Positions 1 through 8,630 of a stretch of 64,000 nucleotides of DNA are shown here, in pieces. Position 1 is the stretch's first letter. Every line of letters begins with the position of its first letter. The stretch lies in contig NZ_JAMBOM010000003.1 of assembly GCF_023715615.1 (NCBI RefSeq), forward strand, positions 248,001 through 312,000, given 5' to 3'. Below the pieces are notes generated by a model, which worked only from the letters and a program-made list of their open reading frames with translations, was not told the DNA's origin and searched no databases. This stretch comes from Sporosarcina aquimarina (GTDB taxonomy: Bacteria > Bacillota > Bacilli > Bacillales_A > Planococcaceae). A program made the translations under genes and the position numbers.

Positions 1-472
1 TGCTCAAGAAGCCTGCCACCAAGACGTGCATAACGTTGGTAGGTGTATCCATCCAACTATTCAGTGCGACATACAAATAAGGTACTCCAATTGCATAAGT
101 AACCGCGGTTCCCGCCAAATTTGCCACAATGAAATGCTTTCTATTAGGTACAGGAACTCGCTCAATTATGAAACCTATGACATACGCAGCCGCAGCAAAT
201 CCTACTAAGTAGCCAAATGTAGGTTGAAGGAGATACGTAATTCCTCCACCTTTTGTGAAAACCGGAAGTCCTGCTAACCCGACGAACAAATACACAAGCT
301 GACTTTGTAGACCTCGACTACTTCCTAATAACGTTCCTGCTAAAAAAACAATAACAATTTGTAATGTAAACGGGACAACCGGTAGCGTAATTTTAACGAA
401 TGCACCTATTGCTGTTAATGATGCAAAAACTGCAATAAGGGCCATTGAATTTATGCTATTTGTTCTCTTCAT
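1..472 (-). CDS. bioY: Biotin transporter BioY, partial (left edge cuts the 3' end)
   Basis: Substrate-binding S component of an ECF-type biotin importer in the membrane. Reading the minus strand from an ATG at 472 gives a hydrophobic protein beginning [20 protein letters not shown]. It carries the BioY-typical PVVPFTLQ segment near residue 30 and a [10 protein letters not shown] motif near residue 85. About 157 residues are present; the window edge removes the C-terminus. Its ATG overlaps the bioA stop as ATGA, so it is translationally coupled as the last gene seen of the bioD-bioA-bioY operon. An ECF energising module is not in this window. Confidence 0.9.
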   Translation of the reverse strand, partial: MKRTNSINSMALIAVFASLTAIGAFVKITLPVVPFTLQIVIVFLAGTLLGSSRGLQSQLVYLFVGLAGLPVFTKGGGITYLLQPTFGYLVGFAAAAYVIGFIIERVPVPNRKHFIVANLAGTAVTYAIGVPYLYVALNSWMDTPTNVMHVLVAGFLS

Positions 473-1836
473 ACAAGTTGTTCTCGCTCAATGAAAAATT
501 GCTCCATCACTTCTTTCGTCGTATTCACCATCCACTCGATTTCTTCTCCAGAGATTACATAAGGCGGCATGAAATAAATGATGTTACCAAGCGGACGTAT
601 CAAAAGCCCTTTTTTAAGAGCACGTTGATAAATTTCATAGCCGATTCTTTCATCACTTGGAAAAGGTTCCTTCGTTTTACGATCCGCCACCAGTTCTATT
701 GCACCAACAAAACCAGTTTGACGGTATTCTCCGACATACGGTAACTCGTCAAATACGGCATGGGCGAGTTCTTGTAATAGCTGTTGTTTCGGAACCAACG
801 TTTCCATTACCTGTTCTTCTTCAAAAATGGCGAGGACTTCTTGTGCTGCGCGAAGTGCTAGCGGGTTGCCGGTGTAACTATGCGAATGCAAAAATGCCTT
901 CATCGTGCCGTAATCATCGTAAAATGCTCGATATACATTCTCCGTCGTCAATACAGCAGACAACGGTAAATACCCTCCCGTAATCCCTTTGGACAAACAT
1001 AGAAAGTCCGGTGTGATTTGTGCTTGCTCACACGCAAAAAGTGTACCCGTTCGTCCAAAACCAACCGCCACCTCATCTGCAATCAGATGTACGTCATATG
1101 CGTCACACAAATCCCGTAACTTTTTCAGGAATATCGGGGGATACATTTTCATTCCAGCTGCTGCTTGAATTAGTGGTTCGATAATGGCAGCGGAAATGGT
1201 ATCCGCATGTTTCTTGAATTGCTTTTCAGTATCTTGAATACATTGTGCCTGGCACGTTTCAGGAGATTCCCCAAATGGACACCGGAAGCAATCGGGGCCT
1301 TGTGCGTGAACTACATTAAGTAATAGTGGCGCATATACATCGTTATATAATCCAACGCCTCCCATAGACAGTGCTCCAAGTGTCTCGCCATGATAGGCAT
1401 TCGAAAATGCTAAAAATTGTTTTTTCTCAGGTTGACTAGTTTGGGCGCGGTATTGAAAACTCATTTTGAGTGCGACTTCAATGGCAGCGGACCCGTTATC
1501 TGCGAAAAACACTTTTTCTAGCCCTTGTGGAGTTAACTCCACAAGTTTTTCTGCAACATGAATAGCAGGCTCATGGGTGAAGTTTGCAAAAATCACATGC
1601 TCAAGTCTTTGTGCCTGATCCGCAATTGCCTTGCTAATACGCGGATTTGTATGACCGAACAAGTTGACCCACCAAGAAGATACGGCATCCAAGTATCGAT
1701 TGCCTTGTTTGTCTGTCAACCAGACCCCTTCCCCTCTCTCAATAACAATTGGTGGGAAGGTCTCATAGTCTTTCATCTGCGCGCATGGATGCCAAATATG
1801 TTCAACATCCCTTGCTTGTAGTTCTTCATACTTCAT
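469..1836 (-). CDS. bioA: Adenosylmethionine-8-amino-7-oxononanoate aminotransferase
   Basis: PLP enzyme that transfers the amino group of S-adenosylmethionine to 7-keto-8-aminopelargonate to make DAPA, the third biotin step. At 455 residues it has family length. Visible motifs are [10 protein letters not shown] near the N-terminus, [13 protein letters not shown] near residue 55, [10 protein letters not shown], the [12 protein letters not shown] cofactor segment, and SKGITGG around residue 280 with the Schiff-base lysine. The start overlaps the 3' end of bioD by 11 bp, and the stop overlaps the bioY start. It belongs to the BirA-controlled operon. Confidence 0.96.
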   Translation of the reverse strand: MKYEELQARDVEHIWHPCAQMKDYETFPPIVIERGEGVWLTDKQGNRYLDAVSSWWVNLFGHTNPRISKAIADQAQRLEHVIFANFTHEPAIHVAEKLVELTPQGLEKVFFADNGSAAIEVALKMSFQYRAQTSQPEKKQFLAFSNAYHGETLGALSMGGVGLYNDVYAPLLLNVVHAQGPDCFRCPFGESPETCQAQCIQDTEKQFKKHADTISAAIIEPLIQAAAGMKMYPPIFLKKLRDLCDAYDVHLIADEVAVGFGRTGTLFACEQAQITPDFLCLSKGITGGYLPLSAVLTTENVYRAFYDDYGTMKAFLHSHSYTGNPLALRAAQEVLAIFEEEQVMETLVPKQQLLQELAHAVFDELPYVGEYRQTGFVGAIELVADRKTKEPFPSDERIGYEIYQRALKKGLLIRPLGNIIYFMPPYVISGEEIEWMVNTTKEVMEQFFIEREQLV

Positions 1837-2506
1837 TGGACATCAACCTTTCCAAGACCGGCACGTCCGTAAAACTTTCAATTGTACGATTTGCCTCAAT
1901 AACCGCGAATGGTAGCCCTGTAAATCGACGGATTGTGTCTATGTTATTTTGCTCTATCGGGGTTTGGTTGAATTGATTGAATACAATTCCTTGCACACTG
2001 ATTCCACGCGTATGCAACGCTTCAATCGACAACAGTGTGTGATTGATGGTGCCTAGTTTCGTAGAAGCGACAAGGACAACCGGCAATTTCGATTGTTCCA
2101 CCACGTCCAATAATGTCTTTGTCGTATTTGAATGGAGCGGTACGTATAAGCCGCCTGCACCTTCACAAATAACCGTTTCGAATTTTGTTTTTAAACGCTC
2201 AATTGTTTGTAGCAACAGGTTTTCGTCAATTTGCTTGCCAGCTAACTCAGCAGCATAATGCGGAGACGCCGCTATTGGAAATGAATATGTATTGAGTGAA
2301 TCGTTGTCCAAGGAATACAAACTATAATCTTTATAACTCGACGTGTCCTGATAATGCCCTTGTTCTGTGTCAGCAACAAGACCTGTTTGAACTGGTTTGT
2401 AAGGCGTGACGGCCAGCCCAGTTTTCTGAAGTTCTCTCAAGAATAACGTTGTCACAAATGTTTTCCCTACGTCCGTGTCTGTCCCAACTACCCAAAAGTG
2501 TTTCAT
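1826..2506 (-). CDS. bioD: Dethiobiotin synthetase
   Basis: ATP-dependent carboxylase closing the ureido ring of DAPA to give dethiobiotin in the cytosol. The N-terminus [16 protein letters not shown] carries the BioD P-loop; [11 protein letters not shown] and [10 protein letters not shown] follow. An upstream in-frame ATG at 2524 would add six residues. The ATG at 2506 is preferred because AGAAGG lies 8 nt before it and the protein then begins at the usual place. First gene of the operon behind the BirA operator. No bioB, bioF or bioW is seen here; they may lie elsewhere. Confidence 0.95.
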   Translation of the reverse strand: MKHFWVVGTDTDVGKTFVTTLFLRELQKTGLAVTPYKPVQTGLVADTEQGHYQDTSSYKDYSLYSLDNDSLNTYSFPIAASPHYAAELAGKQIDENLLLQTIERLKTKFETVICEGAGGLYVPLHSNTTKTLLDVVEQSKLPVVLVASTKLGTINHTLLSIEALHTRGISVQGIVFNQFNQTPIEQNNIDTIRRFTGLPFAVIEANRTIESFTDVPVLERLMSNEV

Positions 2507-2541
2507 CGTAAATACCTTCTTCATTTATTAGAATGGACTTC

Positions 2542-2580
2542 ATTTGTGTTAACCTAATTAATAAATAGGTTAACACAAAT
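2542..2580 (-). promoter_or_regulatory. BirA biotin-operon operator
   Basis: A perfect 15-bp inverted repeat (arms 2542-2556 and 2566-2580, 9-bp spacer) contains GTTAACC and GGTTAAC half sites 13 bp apart. This matches the half sites and spacing of the Bacillus BirA operator. It lies about 36 bp upstream of the bioD start. BirA loaded with biotinyl-AMP would repress bioD-bioA-bioY here. Confidence 0.93.
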
Positions 2581-2617
2581 AGATTATCACAATTTTATCC
2601 ATTCGTAAAATAGTATT

Positions 2618-2660
2618 AAAAAAGCAGACCGCAAAGAGCTAATTGCTCCTTACTGTCTGC
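2618..2660 (-). terminator. Rho-independent terminator after the MFS gene
   Basis: Minus-strand hairpin closed by GCAGAC/GTCTGC with an inner imperfect stem, followed by a run of six T at 2623-2618. It separates the MFS gene from the biotin operator. Confidence 0.8.
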
Positions 2661-2744
2661 TAGTGGTCTTATTTCGAAAGACTGATTTCATGATGAATCT
2701 GTTCAAGATTGGAATTAAAATTTTGTAAGTTCCCTGTAATTTCG

Positions 2745-3950
2745 TTAACGTAATGACTTTCGAACAAGTCCCATGTATAGGATGAACGCCATTAAACTAC
2801 AGCTTATAATAACAATCCCTAATGGCCATGCGGTATGGTCACCTGCAATTCCGACAAGAGGTGAGACGATTGCTCCCCCGATAAATGGCAATAAACCGAG
2901 GAATGCAGAAGCACTCCCAGCCGCCTGACTTTGTCGATGCATCGCGAGTGAAAATGAAGAGGTCGAGACCATTCCAACACTGGCTACTACTAATAAGAAA
3001 GCAGTTGCGACGACAAATAGTGGACCTTGTAGCCATATGACAAGCAATAACAGTACACTACCTGTTAACGAAATGAGTACGCCCGTCATCATGAAATTCA
3101 GTTCAGATATTTTATGTGATAAACGGCCAGTAATTTGCGCAGCTGCAATGATCCCAATACCGTTCAACGCGAAGAAAAGAGAAAACTGTTGTGGTGAGAC
3201 GCCATACATGTTTTGTAGCACAAAAGGAGAACCTGCGATATAGGCAAACATGGAAGCCATGACAAACGCTTGCGTAAGCGCAATCCCCATGAATTGACGG
3301 TCCTTCAGCAACCGACCAAATGTCTTGAATACCGAAAGAATTCCCCTTTCTGCACGATTTTCAAGCAAAAGTGTATCCGGTAAAAAACTTGCAGTTCCTA
3401 CAAACATCAGTAATCCAATTCCACCCAGTACGAAAAAAACAACGGGCCACGAGGCAAAACTTAAAATGGCGCCACCCGCGATGGGTGCAAGTATGGGTGC
3501 AGCCCCATTGACTATTGAGAGCAATGCCATGAATTTGGTAAGTTCGTGTCCTGCGTACAGATCCCTCGCACAGGCTCTCGCAATCACGATTCCCGCAGCA
3601 CCTGTTAACCCCTGAACAAAACGCAGAATAATGAACGGCCAAATGGACGTCGTGAACGCACAAAGTACTGAGGCAATTGCATAGACCAAGAGAGTCAGTA
3701 CGAGTGGTTTACGTCTCCCGTAGATATCACTTAGCGGACCAAATATGAGCTGTCCCGCTCCAAGTCCAATTAGACAAGCCGTCAAACTTAGCTGAACAAG
3801 CGAGGTAGAGGCGTTCATGTCCTCTGCTACAGCCGGCAGTCCAGGTAAGTACATATCCATTGATAACGGGCCAAATGCCGTCAATGAGCCGAGCAGTACG
3901 ACGAGCCAAAGTGTCGGCAACGGTTTCTTTATGGTTATTGCTTTTGTCAT
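2745..3950 (-). CDS. Bcr/CflA-family drug:H+ antiporter (MFS)
   Basis: Twelve-helix major facilitator exporter of the DHA1 Bcr/CflA group, whose members export bicyclomycin, chloramphenicol or other small molecules. Evidence is the family motif MDMYLPGLPAVA in helix 1, the loop 2-3 motif FGPLSDIYGRRKP, and about 401 hydrophobic residues. An ATG at 3995 is possible, but the one at 3950 (MTKAITIKK) has AAGG upstream and gives normal family length. It is monocistronic, with a terminator downstream and a 21-bp repeat array about 100 bp upstream. The substrate cannot be read from sequence. Confidence 0.88.
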   Translation of the reverse strand: MTKAITIKKPLPTLWLVVLLGSLTAFGPLSMDMYLPGLPAVAEDMNASTSLVQLSLTACLIGLGAGQLIFGPLSDIYGRRKPLVLTLLVYAIASVLCAFTTSIWPFIILRFVQGLTGAAGIVIARACARDLYAGHELTKFMALLSIVNGAAPILAPIAGGAILSFASWPVVFFVLGGIGLLMFVGTASFLPDTLLLENRAERGILSVFKTFGRLLKDRQFMGIALTQAFVMASMFAYIAGSPFVLQNMYGVSPQQFSLFFALNGIGIIAAAQITGRLSHKISELNFMMTGVLISLTGSVLLLLVIWLQGPLFVVATAFLLVVASVGMVSTSSFSLAMHRQSQAAGSASAFLGLLPFIGGAIVSPLVGIAGDHTAWPLGIVIISCSLMAFILYMGLVRKSLR

Positions 3951-4056
3951 TTCCCCAAATCCTTTTCTATGAAATTCTACGGTGGAGTATACCACACTGC
4001 ATGTGGTATGTGTTGTCGGATAGGAATTGTATTGAGATTAAGGGGGAAGTTTTGTG

Positions 4057-4347
4057 GGAACGAGCGGGTTCTCTGACGGAACGAGCGGGTTCTTTGCTGG
4101 AACGAGCGGGTTCTCTGCTGGAACGAGCGGGTTCTCTGGTGAAATGGGCGGGTTCTCTGACGGAACGAGCGGGTTCTCTGCTGGAACGAGCGGGTTCTCT
4201 GACGGAACGAGCGGGTTCTTTGCTGGAACGAGCGGGTTCTCTGACGGAATGAGCGGGTTCTCTGCTGGAACGAGCGGGTTCTCTGCTGGAACGAGCGGGT
4301 TCTTTGCTGGAACGAGCGGGTTCTCTGCTGGAACGAGCGGGGTGTAG
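4057..4347. repeat. 21-bp minisatellite array 1 (13 full copies plus a partial one)
   Basis: Thirteen head-to-tail 21-bp units of the type GGAACGAGCGGGTTCTCTGCT, ending in a broken fourteenth. Variation is almost confined to the last three bases (GAC or GCT), one C/T and one divergent unit at 4141. Because 21 is divisible by 3, the reading frames stay open through the array (for example GTSGFSA or ERAGSLL repeats). These are most likely not genes: I see no convincing ribosome binding site and no non-repeat coding domain. The array fills the gap between the lipoprotein terminator and the MFS promoter region. It shares its core and flanks with the array at 35709. Confidence 0.95.
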
Positions 4348-4377
4348 TATCTAGCGAATTTAGCTGGACATCAAAAC

Positions 4378-4410
4378 ACCTGCCCCATCCAATCTTAGGA
4401 TGGGGCAGGT
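4378..4410 (-). terminator. Terminator of the lipoprotein gene
   Basis: Perfect 13-bp stem (4378-4390 with 4398-4410) around a 7-nt loop. On the minus strand it is followed by GTTTTGATG. It lies 13 bp past the lipoprotein stop. Confidence 0.85.
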
Positions 4411-4422
4411 ATGAAGAATCGC

Positions 4423-5100
4423 TTACAATTCACCAGCTTCAAAGTTCTCGGCATTGATTTCTGGATCGTTTACATTACTAATGACAAATTCGATGTAAGT
4501 ATCAGAGTCTTCTGCTAGCAAGTTAAACTTATCAGTTTTTACAAAATGATACTCATCGCTACTTTCTTCGTCAGGATTAGAAAAATGGAGTTCCTTCATC
4601 CAACCGTCTACTTCCTCATCAGAAGCAGTTGGGTCAGCGCCACGAATAATGGAACGCACGACTCCAAACGCTTCTTTTCGGTCACCAAACATACTGAACA
4701 TAACCGCACGGACTTCTTCTTCGCCTTTTTTGGCAAGCAGTTGCATACGTCGGTTCTCATCGTATGTCATGTCTATAATTTCGTGATCCCCTTCGGAACC
4801 TGACGCTCTCCAATCTAAATTGTCGACGCGCTCAGGAACTCCCACTTCTTCAGCGGACTTATTGAAGTTGGTTTGAAAGTCTTTAGCGGTCACACCGATT
4901 TGCATATCTGATGCTTCCCCATTTTCGTCTACAGCATCAGCTTCCTCTGATGAATCCTCTGACCCTGTTCCTTCTTCAGCAGAGACTTTCGGCTTTTCCA
5001 CATCCGATTTGCTTGTCTCATTTGGTTTATCCTCACCACACGCAGCGAGTGCAAGCACTAATAGTGCACCTAGGAATACGCCAGTCCATTTCTTTAACAT
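4423..5100 (-). CDS. Putative lipoprotein, function unknown
   Basis: 225-residue secreted lipoprotein. The signal peptide MLKKWTGVFLGALLVLALAAC ends in a lipobox (LAAC, lipidated Cys21). An acidic Ser/Glu-rich linker covers about residues 22-65, and a soluble domain follows. I do not recognise that domain, and it contains no further cysteine. AGGGG lies upstream of the ATG. Monocistronic with its own terminator. The protein should be anchored to the outer face of the membrane; nothing shows a substrate. Confidence 0.82.
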   Translation of the reverse strand: MLKKWTGVFLGALLVLALAACGEDKPNETSKSDVEKPKVSAEEGTGSEDSSEEADAVDENGEASDMQIGVTAKDFQTNFNKSAEEVGVPERVDNLDWRASGSEGDHEIIDMTYDENRRMQLLAKKGEEEVRAVMFSMFGDRKEAFGVVRSIIRGADPTASDEEVDGWMKELHFSNPDEESSDEYHFVKTDKFNLLAEDSDTYIEFVISNVNDPEINAENFEAGEL

Positions 5101-5296
5101 ATGTTTTCAACCCCTGTCTATAATTTTTCAACTCCCTCACTATAGCGACTACTCAGATTATAATCAATTTAATGTACTGTGATTTCTATAAAATAATTAT
5201 TTTCTACCAGATTACTAGGATTTCTTTAGATCTTAGTTACTATGTTGCATATCACAAGAATAGGGCAAATAATTCCTCACCCTTACGAGTAACCGC

Positions 5297-5329
5297 AAAA
5301 AAGACGAATGCCTCATAAGCGTCCGCATT
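5297..5329 (-). terminator. Probable terminator of selO
   Basis: On the minus strand short competing stems (AATGC/GCATT, and GACG/CGTC) lead into TTTTTT at 5302-5297, shortly after the selO stop. The stem is weak, so confidence is moderate. Confidence 0.45.
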
Positions 5330-5342
5330 TTCCATTGCATCA

Positions 5343-6785
5343 TTATGTTCCACAATACGTTTGATACGGCACTGATGAATCAGATGGAGTCGTATAGGCA
5401 TCCTGCTCTGTGGAATAAGAATAAGGAGAAGCAAGAACTTGATTCAGCTTGTGCAACACACTGAAATCGCCATTGCCGGCTGCCTCGATAGCCTCTTCTA
5501 CTTTATGGTTTCTCGGAATCACTGAAGGGTTGTTACGTCGCATGACTTCATAAGATTCTTCAACAGTAATATTCTGTTGCTTTCGTCGCGTCTCCCACTT
5601 CTTCTTCCATTCGCAAAAAGCATCATTACTAAACCAATCTGGTTGCTCTATGCATTCATCTGTTAATGCCCTGAACGTATTCGTAAAGTCTGCTTGAGCG
5701 TCTTTCATGATAAGTAATAATTCTTTCGAAAGAGCCTCGTCTACCGGTTGTTCATCCAACAAACCTAGCTTCGCTCGCATCCCGTTTAGCCATTCTCTCT
5801 CAAAGACCTTACCAAATCGCGCAAGTTGCTTCTCCGCAATCTGAATGGACTCATCCTGATTCTCATCTAGTAGCGGTAGTAAGGTTTCCGCAAAACGTGC
5901 CAAGTTCCACGATGCAATTCCCGGCTGGTTGCCATATTTATACCGTCCATTTACATCAATAGAACTGAATACCGTCGCTGGATCGTATACGTCCATAAAC
6001 GCACATGGCCCATAATCGATCGTTTCCCCGCTAATCGTCATATTATCGGTGTTCATGACTCCGTGGATGAAGCCGACAAGCTGCCACTTGGCAATCAATG
6101 CTGCCTGTCTCTCAATGACATTTTCGAGAAGCAGTTCATACCGATTGTCCCTTGAAGCAACATCTGGATAATGCCGCTCTATGGCGTAATCCGCCAGCGT
6201 CTTCAGATCTTCAGGTACTTGACGGGCAGCTGCGTATTGGAACGTTCCTACCCGTAAATAACTGCTCGCTGTCCGGACAAGAATAGCACCAGGCAAAACG
6301 GTTTCACGGAACACTTCGTTGCCTGTCAACGTAACAGAAAGACTTCGCGACGTAGGAATGCCTAATGCGTGCATCGCTTCGCTAATGATATACTCACGTA
6401 ACATGGGACCAAGTGCTGCGAGACCATCACCCCCACGTGAAAATGCCGTAGGACCCGAGCCTTTTAAGCCGATATCCACTCGATTTCCTAACGGGGTCAA
6501 TTGCTCTCCCAAAAGTAGGGCCCGTCCATCCCCAAGCATCGTAAAATTCCGAAACTGATGACCGGCATACGCTTGTGCTATTGGCGTAGCGCCTTCTGGT
6601 AGTTCATTACCAGAAAGCACTTCAGAATTCAACTTCTCAACTTCCAGACCAAGCAATTCTGCGAGGCCTTTATTCAGCAAAACCACTTTTGGAGAAGTTG
6701 CCTCTTCCGGAGTCGCTTCTGCAAAAAACACTTCCGGCAATTGACTGTAGCTATTGTCCATTTTCCACCCTGCATCTGAACACAC
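5343..6785 (-). CDS. selO: Protein adenylyltransferase SelO (YdiU family)
   Basis: Pseudokinase-fold enzyme of the SelO/YdiU family, which transfers AMP from ATP to Ser/Thr/Tyr of target proteins, often in redox control. Family markers are the N-terminal [67 protein letters not shown] and the C-terminal YQTYCGT. The 480 residues are family length. The start is GTG at 6785, with AAAGGGAG 7 nt upstream. Bacterial homologues use Cys or Sec near the C-terminus; here it is Cys. It is divergent from the ECF sigma gene. Confidence 0.93.
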   Translation of the reverse strand: MCSDAGWKMDNSYSQLPEVFFAEATPEEATSPKVVLLNKGLAELLGLEVEKLNSEVLSGNELPEGATPIAQAYAGHQFRNFTMLGDGRALLLGEQLTPLGNRVDIGLKGSGPTAFSRGGDGLAALGPMLREYIISEAMHALGIPTSRSLSVTLTGNEVFRETVLPGAILVRTASSYLRVGTFQYAAARQVPEDLKTLADYAIERHYPDVASRDNRYELLLENVIERQAALIAKWQLVGFIHGVMNTDNMTISGETIDYGPCAFMDVYDPATVFSSIDVNGRYKYGNQPGIASWNLARFAETLLPLLDENQDESIQIAEKQLARFGKVFEREWLNGMRAKLGLLDEQPVDEALSKELLLIMKDAQADFTNTFRALTDECIEQPDWFSNDAFCEWKKKWETRRKQQNITVEESYEVMRRNNPSVIPRNHKVEEAIEAAGNGDFSVLHKLNQVLASPYSYSTEQDAYTTPSDSSVPYQTYCGT

Positions 6786-6862
6786 GTGATCACTCCCTTT
6801 ACCTGTATACTACCCTTAGATTCACGAAAAACGATAGAAAAAAGAATTCTTTCCATGATAAA

Positions 6863-6889
6863 TGAAACGGCCGTGCTTTTTCACTCGTC
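6863..6889 (+). promoter_or_regulatory. ECF-type promoter of the sigma factor operon
   Basis: TGAAAC at 6863-6868 and CGTC at 6886-6889 are separated by 17 bp. This resembles the TGAAAC-N16-CGT(C/A) promoters read by Bacillus ECF sigma factors of the SigM/SigW type. It lies 47 bp before the sigma start, the expected place for autoregulation. Confidence 0.7.
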
Positions 6890-6935
6890 TTTAAGGTACA
6901 CCAGGGTGGAGCGCAATGAGAAAGGATGGGTTGGC

Positions 6936-7484
6936 ATGCCTCGCGAGAACAAGTTCGTTCCAGATTGGAAACAGGATGAATGGCTTGAACAATTGATGGA
7001 TCAGTACGGAAACCAGTTAACGAATCTTGCGTTCAGCTACCTCAAAGACTGGGGACGGGCGCAAGAAGTTGTTCAGGATGTTTTTGTAACATGTTTTCAT
7101 CGAGCTCATCAGCTAGAGGAAATTCGTTCTGTTGAAGCATGGCTGTATCGGATTACGATAAACAGATGTAAAGATGTCTTAAAAAGTTCATGGTTCAAGC
7201 GTGTGATTGTTGGGAGTCCACTTTTTCAGTTTCTTCGATCTAAAGAGCCGATTCCACATGAGCACATGCTTCAGAACAGTGAGGACGAACAGTTGGTACA
7301 ATGCGTGCTAGAACTACCGATCACTTATCGAGAAGTCATTTTGCTCTATTATTACGAAGACCTGACAGTACCTGAAATCAGCGAACTGCTAAACGTAAAC
7401 CAAAATACACTTCGGACTCGACTCAAAAGAGGACGCGAAAAATTAGCACAACTGCTGGAAGGAGGGGATCAAGATGAAGGATGA
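6936..7484 (+). CDS. ECF-type RNA polymerase sigma-70 factor
   Basis: 182-residue extracytoplasmic-function sigma factor. Region 2 spans about residues 30-95 (LAFSYLKDWGRAQEVVQDVF, then SVEAWLYRITINRCKD). Region 4 lies near the C-terminus (LPITYREVILLYYYEDLTVPEI, continuing to TLRTRLKRGREKL). The frame is open from 6786, but the ATG at 6936 has AAAGGA 9 nt upstream and starts the protein at the normal point. An ECF promoter lies upstream. The stop overlaps the next gene by 11 bp, as expected for a sigma/anti-sigma pair. The inducing signal is unknown. Confidence 0.93.
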   Translation: MPRENKFVPDWKQDEWLEQLMDQYGNQLTNLAFSYLKDWGRAQEVVQDVFVTCFHRAHQLEEIRSVEAWLYRITINRCKDVLKSSWFKRVIVGSPLFQFLRSKEPIPHEHMLQNSEDEQLVQCVLELPITYREVILLYYYEDLTVPEISELLNVNQNTLRTRLKRGREKLAQLLEGGDQDEG

Positions 7485-8565
7485 GAAGAAAAAAATTCGT
7501 TCCGCTTTTGACAAGACTGTTTTTCATAAAGAGTCATTTACACAAAAAAACAAACAAGCTGTCAGACGAAAAATACAACGTACCCAACGCCCTGCCCAAT
7601 TCGTTCCTGCGATTGTTGGATCAATTGTTGCGGTATCCTTGTTATTCATAGGGATTTTTTTTATAAAAGGAGATCTGTTGAATTCTACAAAACCAGATGA
7701 TCTATCAGGTAAAGGAACGAGTATCTCAGGGTCATTTACTATTGAGGACATTTCAGATGGACCCTTCCTCGCTAATGAAACCTACTACATTGCCCTGCCA
7801 ATTACATGGAACGGGAAAAGCACAGCGACCATTCATTCCATTGAAATAGTCAAAGAGAACCAGCAACCCCTTCACACAACCGATGGAATTTCTTATTCAT
7901 TCTATCTTGCTGATGCGAAGAAAAAGCCCGGTGTTTATGGACGGGATCAGGTTGGAGAGATTTCTGATGTTCATGGATTTCAAATTGAGGATGAAAGCAG
8001 TTTAGTAATAGAAGTCTCATTGAAAAACGCTGTGCCCGACAAATCTCGTTCGATTAAAATCGGATATTCTGTAAATGAAGAAGAAATGGAGCAACTACTT
8101 GTGGTAGGTGTGCTACAAGGCTTAGCGACCTTACCTGAAAACACAACGAACGAAAGTGGTCCCATTGAATTGAATACAGCAGAACAAAATGTATATACTG
8201 CATTTGAGCAAGGTTTGGATACACAACATTTAGCAGGTTTATCCCCTATGAGCGTCGCAAAGCTTTATATTCACGCATCGTACCTAGGTGATCGAGAAGT
8301 CGAATATGCACTCTATACCGATCAAGAAGAATTCATCCAATGGAGTCGCGAGGAAGATCAAGCGATTCCTGAATCCGACCGCGGTACACCGGAACAATTA
8401 ACTCAGCAGTATAGAAACTTTGAAGAGGGGCGTTTTCTTCAGACTAGTAAAATTGAAGGATACATTGAATATTATCCAAATGGTAAACAGGAATCTCCTT
8501 CTGGATTTCAACTGATTAAAAACGAAGACGGCATTTGGCAAGTTGCATTCATGCCGATTCAGTAA
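7474..8565 (+). CDS. Putative membrane-anchored anti-sigma factor
   Basis: 363 residues. A basic cytosolic N-terminus (about 1-40) is followed by one transmembrane helix around residues 42-65 (FVPAIVGSIVAVSLLFIGIFF) and a large extracytoplasmic domain. There is no zinc-binding HxxxCxxC motif of the ZAS type. The role is inferred from position: it overlaps the sigma gene, has GGAGGGG upstream, and has the one-helix topology of anti-sigma factors. The outside domain looks beta-rich and I do not recognise it. Confidence 0.7.
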   Translation: MKDEKKKIRSAFDKTVFHKESFTQKNKQAVRRKIQRTQRPAQFVPAIVGSIVAVSLLFIGIFFIKGDLLNSTKPDDLSGKGTSISGSFTIEDISDGPFLANETYYIALPITWNGKSTATIHSIEIVKENQQPLHTTDGISYSFYLADAKKKPGVYGRDQVGEISDVHGFQIEDESSLVIEVSLKNAVPDKSRSIKIGYSVNEEEMEQLLVVGVLQGLATLPENTTNESGPIELNTAEQNVYTAFEQGLDTQHLAGLSPMSVAKLYIHASYLGDREVEYALYTDQEEFIQWSREEDQAIPESDRGTPEQLTQQYRNFEEGRFLQTSKIEGYIEYYPNGKQESPSGFQLIKNEDGIWQVAFMPIQ

Positions 8566-8571
8566 ATAAAG

Positions 8572-8628
8572 AAAACCAGTGGATCGATACGGAAATGTCT
8601 TTGCTCTCCGTTCAATCCACCGGTTTTT
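8572..8628. terminator. Shared terminator between convergent genes
   Basis: Long hairpin: AACCAGTGGAT pairs with ATCCACCGGTT, and TTTTT follows on the plus strand. It ends the sigma/anti-sigma operon and probably also the convergent ABC-F gene. Confidence 0.8.
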
Positions 8629-8630
8629 AG

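Noticed and set aside
4054..4347. 97-residue GTSGFSA-repeat protein
   Set aside because: The 21-bp repeat keeps frames open on both strands; there is no ribosome binding site or non-repeat domain, so coding is unlikely.
4057..4347. CRISPR array
   Set aside because: Units are directly adjacent 21-mers with no spacers, and no cas genes are present.
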